Positions 42,686 to 50,624 are shown, counted from the first letter of the stretch. The stretch: DNA of 64,000 bases from CAYVQA01 sp045119035 (GCA_045119035.1 JBGVCU010000059.1:1-64000), one strand, 5' to 3'. Notes: a model not told the origin generated them from the letters alone. A program made the numbers and translations.

Positions 42686-43138
42686 ATGAAAAAGAAATTT
42701 TATTTTAATTCTATTTGGCAGAGTGTGATATATACTTTTATTGCTATGATATTCTTGTTGTTAATTATATTATGTTTTTTTACAGATGAAATACATTCAG
42801 GAGTACTATTTATAGTAACAATTTTCTCTATAGGTTTGTTAGCAAATTTATTTTGGATAGGTTTTAGTCTTTCAATGAGAATTCAAATAGATTATGCTAA
42901 AGAAGAATTATATATAAGACATCCAAATTTGCTGAAAAGAATTAATTTTAACGATATTGTTTCTATTCAAATAATAGAGTATGATCAATTGTCATTTAAT
43001 TTTATTATTACTACCAAGCATATTAAAAAGAAACTAGCCTATTCGAGATATTACAAGAAAAAAGTGACAAAAGAACGAATTTTGAAAGTTAATGAATTGA
43101 AATCTGATTTAATTAGCATTTCTAATAAAAAATATTAA
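42686..43138 (+). CDS. Two-helix membrane protein, probable immunity protein of locus 2
   Basis: The 150-residue protein has two N-terminal membrane helices (about 10-32 and 38-62), then an ~85-residue soluble domain with strand patterns like a small PH-type domain (IQIDYAKEELYIRHPNLLKRINFNDIVSIQI). It follows the RHS toxin stop after 15 bases with AAGGAG upstream of its ATG, and a repeat containing a terminator follows directly. The same arrangement, with a protein of the same size and layout, follows the orphan tip at 6120-6638. Immunity function is deduced from this pairing; I know no named family. Confidence 0.65.
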   Translation: MKKKFYFNSIWQSVIYTFIAMIFLLLIILCFFTDEIHSGVLFIVTIFSIGLLANLFWIGFSLSMRIQIDYAKEELYIRHPNLLKRINFNDIVSIQIIEYDQLSFNFIITTKHIKKKLAYSRYYKKKVTKERILKVNELKSDLISISNKKY

Positions 43139-43160
43139 TAAAACATAGAATTTAAACACT

Positions 43161-43198
43161 AACCACTTTATTGGGTAAAACCAATGAGGTGGTTTTTA
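43161..43198 (+). terminator. Terminator inside repeat copy B
   Basis: AACCACTTTATTGG (43161-43174) pairs with CCAATGAGGTGGTT (43181-43194) using two G-U pairs, then TTT. It ends the RHS2-immunity transcript. Confidence 0.75.
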
Positions 43199-43348
43199 TA
43201 TGTAATCTAGGTATCCTAGTTACTAAGTGCTGACGTGAGAAGTAGAGTGAAGCACGATTTATCCTGTGCACAATTTTTTAAACTTTTTTATATTTTGACT
43301 CCGACACTTTGGCTTATAAATGTTCGTTACTATTGAAGGAGGGATTTT

Positions 43349-43489
43349 ATGAGTAAAGAAAAAGTTATTGAAATTAAAATAAACGATGTTACTTATATTG
43401 TGTCTGAAGTAAATAGAAACGATGATTGCTTAAAACTAATAATTAAAGATATACTCATAGAAATATTAAAATATGAGCAAAAAAATTAA
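43349..43489 (+). CDS. TnpW-like small transposon protein, second copy
   Basis: A 46-residue protein nearly identical to that at 7330-7470. ATG follows GAAGGAGGG. Differences include silent changes in Lys, Val and Asn codons and a few replacements (His to Cys, Gln to Leu, and the last residues). The recombinase that normally follows such a gene is entirely missing here; instead an orphan toxin frame begins within 45 bases. The protein may be a leftover kept by chance or may have its own role in the module. Confidence 0.55.
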   Translation: MSKEKVIEIKINDVTYIVSEVNRNDDCLKLIIKDILIEILKYEQKN

Positions 43490-43529
43490 TAATATGGTAA
43501 AATATAGATGTCTAGTTCTATTTGAAATT

Positions 43530-44018
43530 ATGTATAGTAGTCCTAGCTTTAGTGCAATTACAATGTTTCCTGCATTTAAATTACCAACAACTAATTCAAA
43601 TGTAGGAAGTAGAATCTATTGGGATCCGCATGTAAAAGGGAAATGGTTTGATACAGACGTACCTGAATTCTTTAATTTTACGCATGATAAAATTGAGTTT
43701 GTAAATTGGAGTTTTTCTGTATACAAAGGTAGTTTATATTTTGACCATAATGAGAATCATTCTTTATATATTGCGAGCGGGAATATAAGCACTTACTTAG
43801 GAATTGGTTCCGATGGTGTTGGATTAGATCTTGGAGCAAATGTTTTAGAAATAGGTTATGATGGCAGAATTATTGATGCAAATATAGAATTTTTAACTGT
43901 TGGTTTTACCTTTATGTATAAAGATGGAACATTTGAATTTGGTATTGGAGCTGGATGGTTTGGATATTCGGTAACAATCGATATTGATGAAATTATAAAA
44001 ATTATTTTTGGAGGATAA
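43530..44018 (+). CDS. Orphan RHS toxin tip (beta-rich), partner of a zinc-ribbon gene
   Basis: About 162 residues from ATG 43530 look like a detached RHS tip: MYSSPSFSAITMFPAFKLP, then YWDPHVKGKWFDTDVPEFF, then short strands rich in Gly, Phe and Tyr (SLYIASGNISTYLGIGSDGVGLDLGANVLEIGYDGR; FGIGAGWFGYSVTID). A decayed homologue at 44345-44860 still carries an RHS core end just before this sequence, which identifies the family as RHS tip. The frame extends upstream to 43473 but that part is borrowed from repeat copy B. No ribosome site is visible for any start, so it is probably silent unless recombined. A zinc-ribbon gene starts 4 bases after its stop. The toxic activity is unknown. Confidence 0.55.
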   Translation: MYSSPSFSAITMFPAFKLPTTNSNVGSRIYWDPHVKGKWFDTDVPEFFNFTHDKIEFVNWSFSVYKGSLYFDHNENHSLYIASGNISTYLGIGSDGVGLDLGANVLEIGYDGRIIDANIEFLTVGFTFMYKDGTFEFGIGAGWFGYSVTIDIDEIIKIIFGG

Positions 44019-44022
44019 AAAT

Positions 44023-44319
44023 ATGGGTTATGAGATAAAAGTTCCTGTAGGAATGTTGATTAAAAAAATGTTTTGCTGTAAGTGTGGTGCAAAACTAAAA
44101 AAGAAAAAGTTGTCCAAGTTAAATTCTAAAGGCGATACAGATTTTAAAAGAATTAAATATGGACACACTGTAATCCTAGATAAAAAACAAATTATAGATA
44201 ACTTTGTATATTTTTGTCCGAATTGTAATATCATAACTGATTATAATGAACAATTGAATATTTCTAATATTCAAAAGAAAACAAATAAATTAATTTTAGA
44301 TGATACAGATTTACAGTAA
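44023..44319 (+). CDS. Zinc-ribbon protein, probable immunity protein
   Basis: The 98-residue protein has two CxxC pairs, FCCKCGAKL (about residue 18) and YFCPNCNI (about 65), forming a zinc ribbon, and no membrane helix. The ATG at 44023 has TGGAGG upstream; a TTG at 44008 overlaps that site and is unlikely. It follows the orphan tip by 4 bases, and a decayed homologue follows the decayed tip at 44861-45103, so the two genes travel as a pair. That pairing is the argument for immunity, as I recognise no named family. Confidence 0.6.
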   Translation: MGYEIKVPVGMLIKKMFCCKCGAKLKKKKLSKLNSKGDTDFKRIKYGHTVILDKKQIIDNFVYFCPNCNIITDYNEQLNISNIQKKTNKLILDDTDLQ

Positions 44320-44344
44320 TATTTTATGAAAATACAAATAGTTA

Positions 44345-44860
44345 TTATTAAATCTACAATGCATTATTAGACTTAACTTATATAGTTATCCAAGCAATAA
44401 TCCTATTGCTAGCGCCAAATTAATTGTTGTGCAAATGTAGACATGTTTAGTTGCTTAGGTACATGCACGTTGCATTCAATATTTAAATTACCTGCTATTA
44501 ATTCAAATGATGGATTTGCAGCGATTAGCTGGAGTATATCAATTTATAAAGGTAGTTTATTTTTTTGATAATCAAGAAAATCACTCTTTATATGTTTCTT
44601 TAGGAAATATATATATTTTGCAGACCTAGTGTTTTCTAAAGATTCATCTAAAGACAATAAAACTAGATTTGGTTTTGATGAGTCTGTTAATGTTATTGAG
44701 ATTGGATATGATGGATGAGTTATAGATGTAAGTCTGTCTAGATTAACAGGAGTGGTAACATATCTGTTTAAAGAAGGAACGTTTAAACTTGGCTTTTACG
44801 GTGGCTGGTTTTGTTGTTCAATCTAGATAAATTTTATAGAATTAATTAAATTGATTTTTT
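44345..44860 (+). pseudogene. Decayed RHS core end and toxin tip
   Basis: Translated with several stops and frame changes, this region repeats the orphan tip upstream. It begins with the end of an RHS core: LNLYSYPSNNPIA near 44376-44415, compare NGLNLYAYANNNPIGIA in the locus 2 RHS protein. It continues with FKLPAINSN-like codons (~44485), IYKGSLFF, NQENHSLYVSLGN (~44573-44610), VNVIEIGYDG, a TGA stop, and TYLFKEGTFKLGFYGGWF (~44760-44815), each matching 43530-44018 in order. The frame is clearly broken, so it is not functional. It proves that this tip type was once attached to an RHS core. Confidence 0.75.
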
Positions 44861-45103
44861 GAAGGTGAAATTGACTTAGGGATTATTTTTAGAAAAATGT
44901 ATTGTAAAAATTGTGGTACTAGACTTAAAATTAAAAAGAATTCTGAAATCATTAATAAAGGAGAGAAAGGATATTCTAATAGAATTGCGGGTAGGAGTGC
45001 AATAGGTTTGAGTTCTTATTATTCTGTAACTTATAAATTTTTTTGTCCTAATTGGAGATTAGAAATAACTTATGAAGAACAACGTATTATAGTTAAAAAG
45101 TAG
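44861..45103 (+). pseudogene. Decayed zinc-ribbon immunity gene
   Basis: Homologous in order and spacing to 44023-44319: GEIDLGIIFRKMYCKNCGTRLKIKK here against GYEIKVPVGMLIKKMFCCKCGAKLKKKK there, and SVTYKFFCPNWRLEITYEEQ against FVYFCPNCNIITDYNEQ. The original ATG has been lost (GAAGGTGAAATT in its place); the first ATG now lies at 44897, just before the first cysteine pair. The second CxxC has become CPNW, so the zinc site is broken. A 68-codon frame from 44897 stays open, but function is unlikely. Confidence 0.65.
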
Positions 45104-45164
45104 AAGTTATTAAAAATGAAAAGTCTGAATGAAAATGATTTAAAGTTTTAAAATTGTGAATATG

Positions 45165-45196
45165 GTAGAATCTACTATTTAGTAGATTCTACTTTT
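45165..45196 (+). terminator. Terminator closing the second accessory locus
   Basis: GTAGAATCTACT (45165-45176) pairs perfectly with 45181-45192 around ATTT, followed by TTTT. The 250-base stretch from 45104 to uppS holds nothing else apart from the uppS promoter. Confidence 0.85.
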
Positions 45197-45324
45197 ATAT
45201 TATATTAAAAGTTATATATGTATATTATGAATAATAATATTTAATATAAATTGTTAATATAAAATGAAGTTTAAATGAAATTAATATTATTTAATGGATT
45301 TCTCTTTATTTTTATTATCAAATA

Positions 45325-45333
45325 TGATATAAT
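45325..45333 (+). promoter_or_regulatory. Extended -10 promoter of the uppS operon
   Basis: TGATATAAT with a consensus TATAAT at 45328-45333; the -35 region (TTTATT) is poor, as is common for extended -10 promoters. The leader before uppS is short. Confidence 0.55.
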
Positions 45334-45356
45334 AATATAGTTAAAGGAAAAAAGCT

Positions 45357-46097
45357 ATGAATAAAAGTCAATTATTACAAGAAATAAATAAAAAGGAATT
45401 ACCTAAGCATATTGCTTTAATTTTAGATGGTAATGGAAGATGGGCACAAAAACGTGGGCTTCCTCGTAATTTAGGGCATAAACAAGGAGCAAAAAATTTA
45501 TATAAAATTGTTAAGTATGCCTATGAATTAGGAATTAAGGCTGTTACAGTTTATGCATTTAGTACAGAAAATTGGAATAGACCTGTTGATGAAATAAATT
45601 ACTTAATGGAAGAGGCTTTACGTTTTAAAGAAGAATATAAAGAAAATATTAAAAAGCATAATTTTAGAGTAAAGATTATTGGTGAAAAAGATAAACTTAA
45701 TAATGATGTTTTAACATTAATTGAAGAAACTAATAATAATACTAAAGATAATAATGATTTTTATTTTACAATATGCTTAAATTATGGATCGCGTCAAGAG
45801 ATAACAAATGCTGTTAAAGAAATTGCTTTAAAAGTTAAAAATAATGAAATTGATATTGATTCTATTAATCAAGATTTAATAACTGATCATTTATATACTA
45901 ACGAACTTCCTCCACTTGATTTACTTATAAGAACAAGCGGAGAAGTAAGAATTAGTAATTTCTTATTATGGCAACTTGCATATACAGAATTATATTTTAC
46001 AACAGTATATTGGCCTGATTTTTCTAAGGTTGATTTACTAAATGCAATTTATCACTATCAAAATCGTAAACGAAGATTTGGAGGTTTAGATAAATAA
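45357..46097 (+). CDS. uppS: Undecaprenyl diphosphate synthase
   Basis: Makes the C55 lipid carrier for cell-wall synthesis from FPP and IPP. The 246-residue protein has the cis-prenyltransferase motifs: HIALILDGNGRWAQKRGLPR with the catalytic Asp, GHKQGAKNL, TVYAFSTENWNRP, and RTSGEVRISNFLLWQLAYTELYF with the IPP-binding Arg-x-x-x-Arg, followed by FTTVYWPDF. Length is standard. It overlaps cdsA by one base (TAATG), giving tight coupling in the uppS-cdsA-dxr-rseP operon typical of Bacilli. Confidence 0.97.
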   Translation: MNKSQLLQEINKKELPKHIALILDGNGRWAQKRGLPRNLGHKQGAKNLYKIVKYAYELGIKAVTVYAFSTENWNRPVDEINYLMEEALRFKEEYKENIKKHNFRVKIIGEKDKLNNDVLTLIEETNNNTKDNNDFYFTICLNYGSRQEITNAVKEIALKVKNNEIDIDSINQDLITDHLYTNELPPLDLLIRTSGEVRISNFLLWQLAYTELYFTTVYWPDFSKVDLLNAIYHYQNRKRRFGGLDK

Positions 46098-46981
46098 TGA
46101 AACGAAGAATTATTACTGCACTTATAATGGCATTACTTCTAATTCCACTTGTTGTATTAGGTGGTTATTTTACTTTAGCACTTGCATTATTTTTAAGCTA
46201 TTTTGCTGGATATGAACTTATTAATATGTTTTCTAAAAAACATCCATCAATGGAAAAATATCGATTTGTATTTCCTTGTTATAATATTCTTATTGTAACA
46301 GCAAACTTCTTTGTTGTAAATAAGATGTTTGATTTTGATTATAAATTCTTACTATTTCTTATATTAGGAATAGTTGTATCTATATTTTTGGTTTGTTTAA
46401 AAGATTCATCACTTAAGATGTCTTATTCAGGTTTATTCATTACTACTTTAATTTATAGTGGTGTATGTATTGCGTGTTTATCATCTATTCGCTATGTTAC
46501 AAGTATTAAAGATACATTATATGATGCTAAATATTTAGGTTTATTTTTATTAATTTACTTATGTGTTTCAACAATGATGACAGATATTGGTGCATATTTT
46601 GTTGGAATTAAATTAGGTAAACATAAATTATGTCCTTTAATTAGTCCAAAGAAAACTGTTGAAGGTTCTATTGGTGGAAGTGTTATTGGATCTTTCTTTG
46701 GTACCATTACTTATATTTTAATTGAAAATCATTATGGATTTTCTTTATTTGGAATTAATCATCAATTTGTAAATATTCTATGTATATTCTTGTTTACTGT
46801 TCTAATAACAATTGTTGGACAAGTTGGTGATTTGGTTGCTTCTAAATTTAAACGTGAATCTGGTATTAAAGATTATAGTAATTTATTTCCAGGTCATGGT
46901 GGTGTATTAGATCGTTTTGATAGTTTAATCTTAACAGGTACAACAATGTATTTAGTATTCTTATTTATAGGAGTACTATAA
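46097..46981 (+). CDS. cdsA: Phosphatidate cytidylyltransferase
   Basis: Integral membrane enzyme that makes CDP-diacylglycerol for phospholipid synthesis. The 294-residue protein has about eight membrane helices and the C-terminal signature, here SPKKTVEGSIGGSVIG followed by GQVGDLVASKFKRESGIKD and LFPGHGGVLDRFDSLI, matching the family pattern S-x-x-K-R/K-x-x-K-D-x-x. Metal-binding Asp residues in GDLVASKFKR and LDRFDS are present. It overlaps both neighbours by one base. Confidence 0.95.
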   Translation: MKRRIITALIMALLLIPLVVLGGYFTLALALFLSYFAGYELINMFSKKHPSMEKYRFVFPCYNILIVTANFFVVNKMFDFDYKFLLFLILGIVVSIFLVCLKDSSLKMSYSGLFITTLIYSGVCIACLSSIRYVTSIKDTLYDAKYLGLFLLIYLCVSTMMTDIGAYFVGIKLGKHKLCPLISPKKTVEGSIGGSVIGSFFGTITYILIENHYGFSLFGINHQFVNILCIFLFTVLITIVGQVGDLVASKFKRESGIKDYSNLFPGHGGVLDRFDSLILTGTTMYLVFLFIGVL

Positions 46982-48141
46982 TGAAAGGATATATTATTTT
47001 CGGTGGAACAGGTTCAATTGGACTACAAGCACTAGAACTTATTAAATCAAATAATGATCAGTTACTTGCTTTTACATTTAATAATAATATTAATAAAGCA
47101 TTAGAGATTATTAGAGAATTTAATCCAATGGTTGTTGGTATAACAAACGAACAATATTCACAAACTATTAAAGAATTATATCCAAATATTACTATTTTAA
47201 ATAATACAAAAGATATTGTTGAATTTAATTATAATATAAATAACAAAGTATTTATAAATTCAGTAAACGGAAGTGCAGGTTTAATTCCTACATATGAAGT
47301 AATTAATCATGGATATGATTTATTACTTGCTAATAAAGAATCACTTGTAATTTCTGGTGAAATTATAATGTCTTTAGCAAGTGAAAAAAATGTAAAAATT
47401 ATTCCAATTGATAGCGAACATAATGGACTTGCTAAGATCTTGTATGGTAAAGATATTAATCAAGTTAAAAAATTAATTATTACTGCAAGTGGCGGAGCCT
47501 TAAGAGACTATTCATTAGAAGAATTAAAAAATGCAACTTCAAGTGATGCTTTAAAACATCCTAATTGGTTAATGGGAAAAGACATTACAATTAACTGTGC
47601 TACAATGATGAATAAAGGGTATGAAGTAATTGAAGCTAGTTATTTATTTGGTTTAGACATTAATAAAATAGATGTTTTAGTTCACAAAGAAAGTATAATT
47701 CATGCAATGGTGGAATTTAATGATGGTACAATTGAAGCAAACTTAGGAAATGCTGATATGAGAAATCCCATTAATTTTGCTATTAATTATCCTAATTTTA
47801 TTGATAGTAAATTAGGTAGATTAGATTTAATTAAAATTGGTTCTTTAAATTTTAAAGAATTAGATTTAAATAGATATCCTTGTTTTAAATTAGCAATAAA
47901 AGCTATTAATAAAAAAGGATACTATCCTACTATTTTAAATGCAGCTAATGAAGCTTGTGTAAAATTATTTTTAGATAATAAAATAGGTTATTTTGATATT
48001 TATAATATTGTAAATAATATGTTAGATAAACATGATGAATTCTTACTTACAAAAGAAGAATTTACAATTGAAAATATTTTAAAGCTAGATAGCTTTATTA
48101 AAAATTACGTTATAGACATGATGAAAGGAGATGAAAAATAA
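46981..48141 (+). CDS. dxr: 1-deoxy-D-xylulose 5-phosphate reductoisomerase
   Basis: Second step of the MEP isoprenoid pathway, so the cell makes IPP by MEP and feeds it to UppS next door. The 386-residue protein has the NADPH motif FGGTGSIGLQALELI, ANKESLVISGE, PIDSEHNGLAKIL with the metal ligands, TASGGALRDY, HPNWLMGKDITINCATMMNKGYEVIEA and MRNPINFAINYP, and the small C-terminal helical domain. Complete. It is translationally coupled on both sides by one-base overlaps. Confidence 0.97.
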   Translation: MKGYIIFGGTGSIGLQALELIKSNNDQLLAFTFNNNINKALEIIREFNPMVVGITNEQYSQTIKELYPNITILNNTKDIVEFNYNINNKVFINSVNGSAGLIPTYEVINHGYDLLLANKESLVISGEIIMSLASEKNVKIIPIDSEHNGLAKILYGKDINQVKKLIITASGGALRDYSLEELKNATSSDALKHPNWLMGKDITINCATMMNKGYEVIEASYLFGLDINKIDVLVHKESIIHAMVEFNDGTIEANLGNADMRNPINFAINYPNFIDSKLGRLDLIKIGSLNFKELDLNRYPCFKLAIKAINKKGYYPTILNAANEACVKLFLDNKIGYFDIYNIVNNMLDKHDEFLLTKEEFTIENILKLDSFIKNYVIDMMKGDEK

Positions 48142-49802
48142 TGTTAGATTGGATTATTGGAATATTAGCTTTTGTTGTTGTTCTGAGTTTAATTATCATT
48201 ATTCATGAAGGGGGACATTTCTTTTTTGCTAAAAAAGCAGGAATTTTATGTTACGAATTCTCCCTTGGTATGGGACCAATTATTTATCAAAAAAGAATTG
48301 GTGAAACAGCTTACTCTGTAAGAGCCATTCCTCTTGGAGGATTTGTTTCAATGGCTGGAGAAGAAGTTGAAGCTGACTATTTAAAAGATATTAAAAAGGT
48401 TAAATTAGAGTTTGATAATAATCAAGTTTCTAAAATTATTACTAATGTAGATAGTAAAAAATATGAGAATTTAGTTGAATATAACTTAATTAGCTATGAT
48501 TTAATTGGTTCAAAAGAAGCAAAAGAAGATGAACTTTTTGTTAAAGTAGAATCTATTAATGAAGAACATATGAATCAAAATGAGGTTCTTACATATACTG
48601 TTAAACGTGATTGTATTGTTTCTTTTAATGAAAAACAAGAATTACAAATTGCTCCACATGATAGAACATTTGTTAATAAACCTCTTAAAGCACGTTTCTT
48701 ATCAGTGTTTGCAGGACCTGCAATGAACTTTGTACTAGCATTTTTTGTATTCTTAGTAATGGGACTTATCGGTGGATATGCTGCTGATGATTCTACAATT
48801 TTAGATGAAGTTGCTCCAAACACACCCGCATATATTGCTGGACTTCAAAAAGATGATGAAATTATAAGAATTGGTAAATACAACAACCTTTCTGAATGGA
48901 TTGACATTCAAAATGCCTTAAATAGTTATGCAAGTGGAAATGAAGAATTTAATGGAACAATCGAAATCGAATATAAAAGAGATGGTGCTATTCAACCAGT
49001 TGTAACAGTTACCCCTCAAACAATAATTTATGCTATGGAAATGGTATTTAGTAATGTTGAAGGTAGCATTAATTTACCAATTATTGGTTCATATGCGGAT
49101 AGTGAAACAAACAAAAAGACTGTTGCGTACAAAGCTGGATTAAGAGAAGGCGATTTAATTAAAAGTATTAAAGTAAAATCAACTGGAATGGTTACTCCAA
49201 TTAATTCTAAAAATGACTGTTTAAAATTCTTTAACACATATGAAAGAGCAAATGTTAAAGGAGCAGATATTGAGATTGTTGTAGATCGTAATGGATCTTT
49301 AGAAACAATTGAAGTTGAAACATATAGTAAAGAATTACTTGATTCTCAAGGAATTGAAAATACAAAAGTTCAACTTGGAATTTCTCCAGTTTATAAATTT
49401 AATTTATTAAAATTACTTTATATGCCTTTTGTACAAATCAAAGATGCATCGCTTTTAGTATTTAATACATTAAAATTATTATTTACAGATAAAACAGTTA
49501 ATTTAAATGATTTATCTGGGCCAATTGGTATTTTATCACTAATTAAAAATGCAACATCTCAAGGCTTACTTGTTTTACTAAATTGGACTGCTATTATTAG
49601 TGTAAATGTTGGACTTATGAATTTACTTCCACTGCCTGCACTTGATGGAGGACGTTTAGCATTCTTAATTTATGAAGCAATTACAAAGAAAAAACCTTCA
49701 CCAAAAGTTGAAAATACAATTCATAATATCGGATTTATTTTATTAATGGTTTTATTTGTATACGTTGCATTTAATGATGTAATAAGATTAATATTTAAAT
49801 AA
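48141..49802 (+). CDS. rseP: Site-2 protease RseP/RasP
   Basis: Intramembrane zinc metalloprotease that cuts membrane-anchored regulators and signal-peptide remnants. The 553-residue protein has the first helix with the zinc motif HEGGHFFFAKKAG (about 21-33), FSLGMGP, AIPLGGFVSMAGEE, a second helix (about 184-212), two PDZ-like regions (about 220-300 and 310-415), and the C-terminal helices with LPLPALDGGRLAF (LDG zinc ligand). It is longer than Bacillus RasP (about 420) because of ~110 extra residues between GEE (about 76) and the second helix, and apparently a second PDZ. Last gene of the uppS operon; a terminator follows. Confidence 0.93.
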   Translation: MLDWIIGILAFVVVLSLIIIIHEGGHFFFAKKAGILCYEFSLGMGPIIYQKRIGETAYSVRAIPLGGFVSMAGEEVEADYLKDIKKVKLEFDNNQVSKIITNVDSKKYENLVEYNLISYDLIGSKEAKEDELFVKVESINEEHMNQNEVLTYTVKRDCIVSFNEKQELQIAPHDRTFVNKPLKARFLSVFAGPAMNFVLAFFVFLVMGLIGGYAADDSTILDEVAPNTPAYIAGLQKDDEIIRIGKYNNLSEWIDIQNALNSYASGNEEFNGTIEIEYKRDGAIQPVVTVTPQTIIYAMEMVFSNVEGSINLPIIGSYADSETNKKTVAYKAGLREGDLIKSIKVKSTGMVTPINSKNDCLKFFNTYERANVKGADIEIVVDRNGSLETIEVETYSKELLDSQGIENTKVQLGISPVYKFNLLKLLYMPFVQIKDASLLVFNTLKLLFTDKTVNLNDLSGPIGILSLIKNATSQGLLVLLNWTAIISVNVGLMNLLPLPALDGGRLAFLIYEAITKKKPSPKVENTIHNIGFILLMVLFVYVAFNDVIRLIFK

Positions 49803-49817
49803 AATATGTATAATAAT

Positions 49818-49843
49818 AAGACTTCAATTTGAAGTCTTTTTTA
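49818..49843 (+). terminator. Terminator of the uppS operon
   Basis: AAGACTTCAA (49818-49827) and its complement at 49829-49838, followed by T. It lies 15 bases after rseP. Confidence 0.8.
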
Positions 49844-49866
49844 TATTAAATATATAAATGCATTTC

Positions 49867-49895
49867 TTGAAAAAAATATTAATAAATGGTATAAT
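49867..49895 (+). promoter_or_regulatory. Promoter of the ABC transporter operon
   Basis: TTGAAA (49867-49872), 17 bases, TATAAT (49890-49895) with TGG just upstream (extended -10): a strong promoter. AAAGGAG follows before the ATG at 49925. Confidence 0.8.
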
Positions 49896-49924
49896 ATAAG
49901 TAATTATATCAAAGGAGAAAACTC

Positions 49925-50614
49925 ATGAATAGAATTAAAGAAATAAAATTACCATTATTATGTTTATCTATTTTTACAGTTGCTTATACTGCGATCGTAT
50001 TTATAATTGGTGGAGTTGTATCAAAAAGAGGAATTGATAGTGCATTTGTTATGACATATGCAATGATGCTAATTTCAATTGGAATTTACTATTATTCATT
50101 ATTTGTAGGTATTTCTGATAAACCAGGACAAATTGTTGCAGTTAATGGACCAGGTGTAGTTGCATTTATTTATTTTGTTTTTACATTTATCATGACTACT
50201 ATTTTATATTTTATTGATTTTTCTGGTAACATGATTTATGTTTTAATTTTCTACATTTTCTTTGTGTTCATTTTCTTAATGTTCTATGCACCTGCATTAC
50301 ATCATGTTAGTATTGTTAAACAAGCACCTAAGAAACTTCCTAAAGTTAAAAGAATTGGTGACTTAGTTGCATACTATGAATCATTTATTGGATATGTAAA
50401 AGAAGATAGTGCTAAAGATGAAATTGAAGGTATTATTGATTCAATTAGAAATTTACCTACTCCTGTTAAAAAAGGTAAAGCTAAGAAAATTGAAAAAAGT
50501 ATTATCGAATATTCAAGTTTTGTTCAAAAAAATGTTGCAAACTGTGTATACAGTAATGTTTATCATAACATCGATAAAGTAAAAGAATTAATTGAAAAAA
50601 GATATAATGCATAA
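49925..50614 (+). CDS. Membrane protein linked to an ABC transporter
   Basis: I do not recognise this 229-residue protein. It has four membrane helices (about 12-36, 43-64, 78-100 and 104-126) followed by a cytoplasmic, mostly helical, Lys-rich domain of ~95 residues (KRIGDLVAYYESFIGYVKEDS; KGKAKKIEKSIIEYSS). A strong promoter lies just upstream. The ABC ATPase gene starts 10 bases after its stop, so it may be an accessory or regulatory subunit of that transporter. Confidence 0.65.
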   Translation: MNRIKEIKLPLLCLSIFTVAYTAIVFIIGGVVSKRGIDSAFVMTYAMMLISIGIYYYSLFVGISDKPGQIVAVNGPGVVAFIYFVFTFIMTTILYFIDFSGNMIYVLIFYIFFVFIFLMFYAPALHHVSIVKQAPKKLPKVKRIGDLVAYYESFIGYVKEDSAKDEIEGIIDSIRNLPTPVKKGKAKKIEKSIIEYSSFVQKNVANCVYSNVYHNIDKVKELIEKRYNA

Positions 50615-50624
50615 GAGGTTATAA

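Larger units (their letters stand above)
43139..43515 (+). repeat. Dispersed repeat, copy B
   Basis: Direct-orientation copy of 7112-7498, 36 kb away. Order of parts is identical: immunity stop, terminator, spacer, TnpW-like gene, then a short shared stretch ending at CTAGT. The copies differ mainly by single substitutions and a few small insertions. Direct repeats flanking toxin modules could support recombination, including excision of the intervening 36 kb in theory. Confidence 0.8.

Noticed and set aside
45104..45356. Small gene between the decayed zinc ribbon and uppS
   Set aside because: Only short frames without ribosome sites; the stretch holds one terminator and the uppS promoter.
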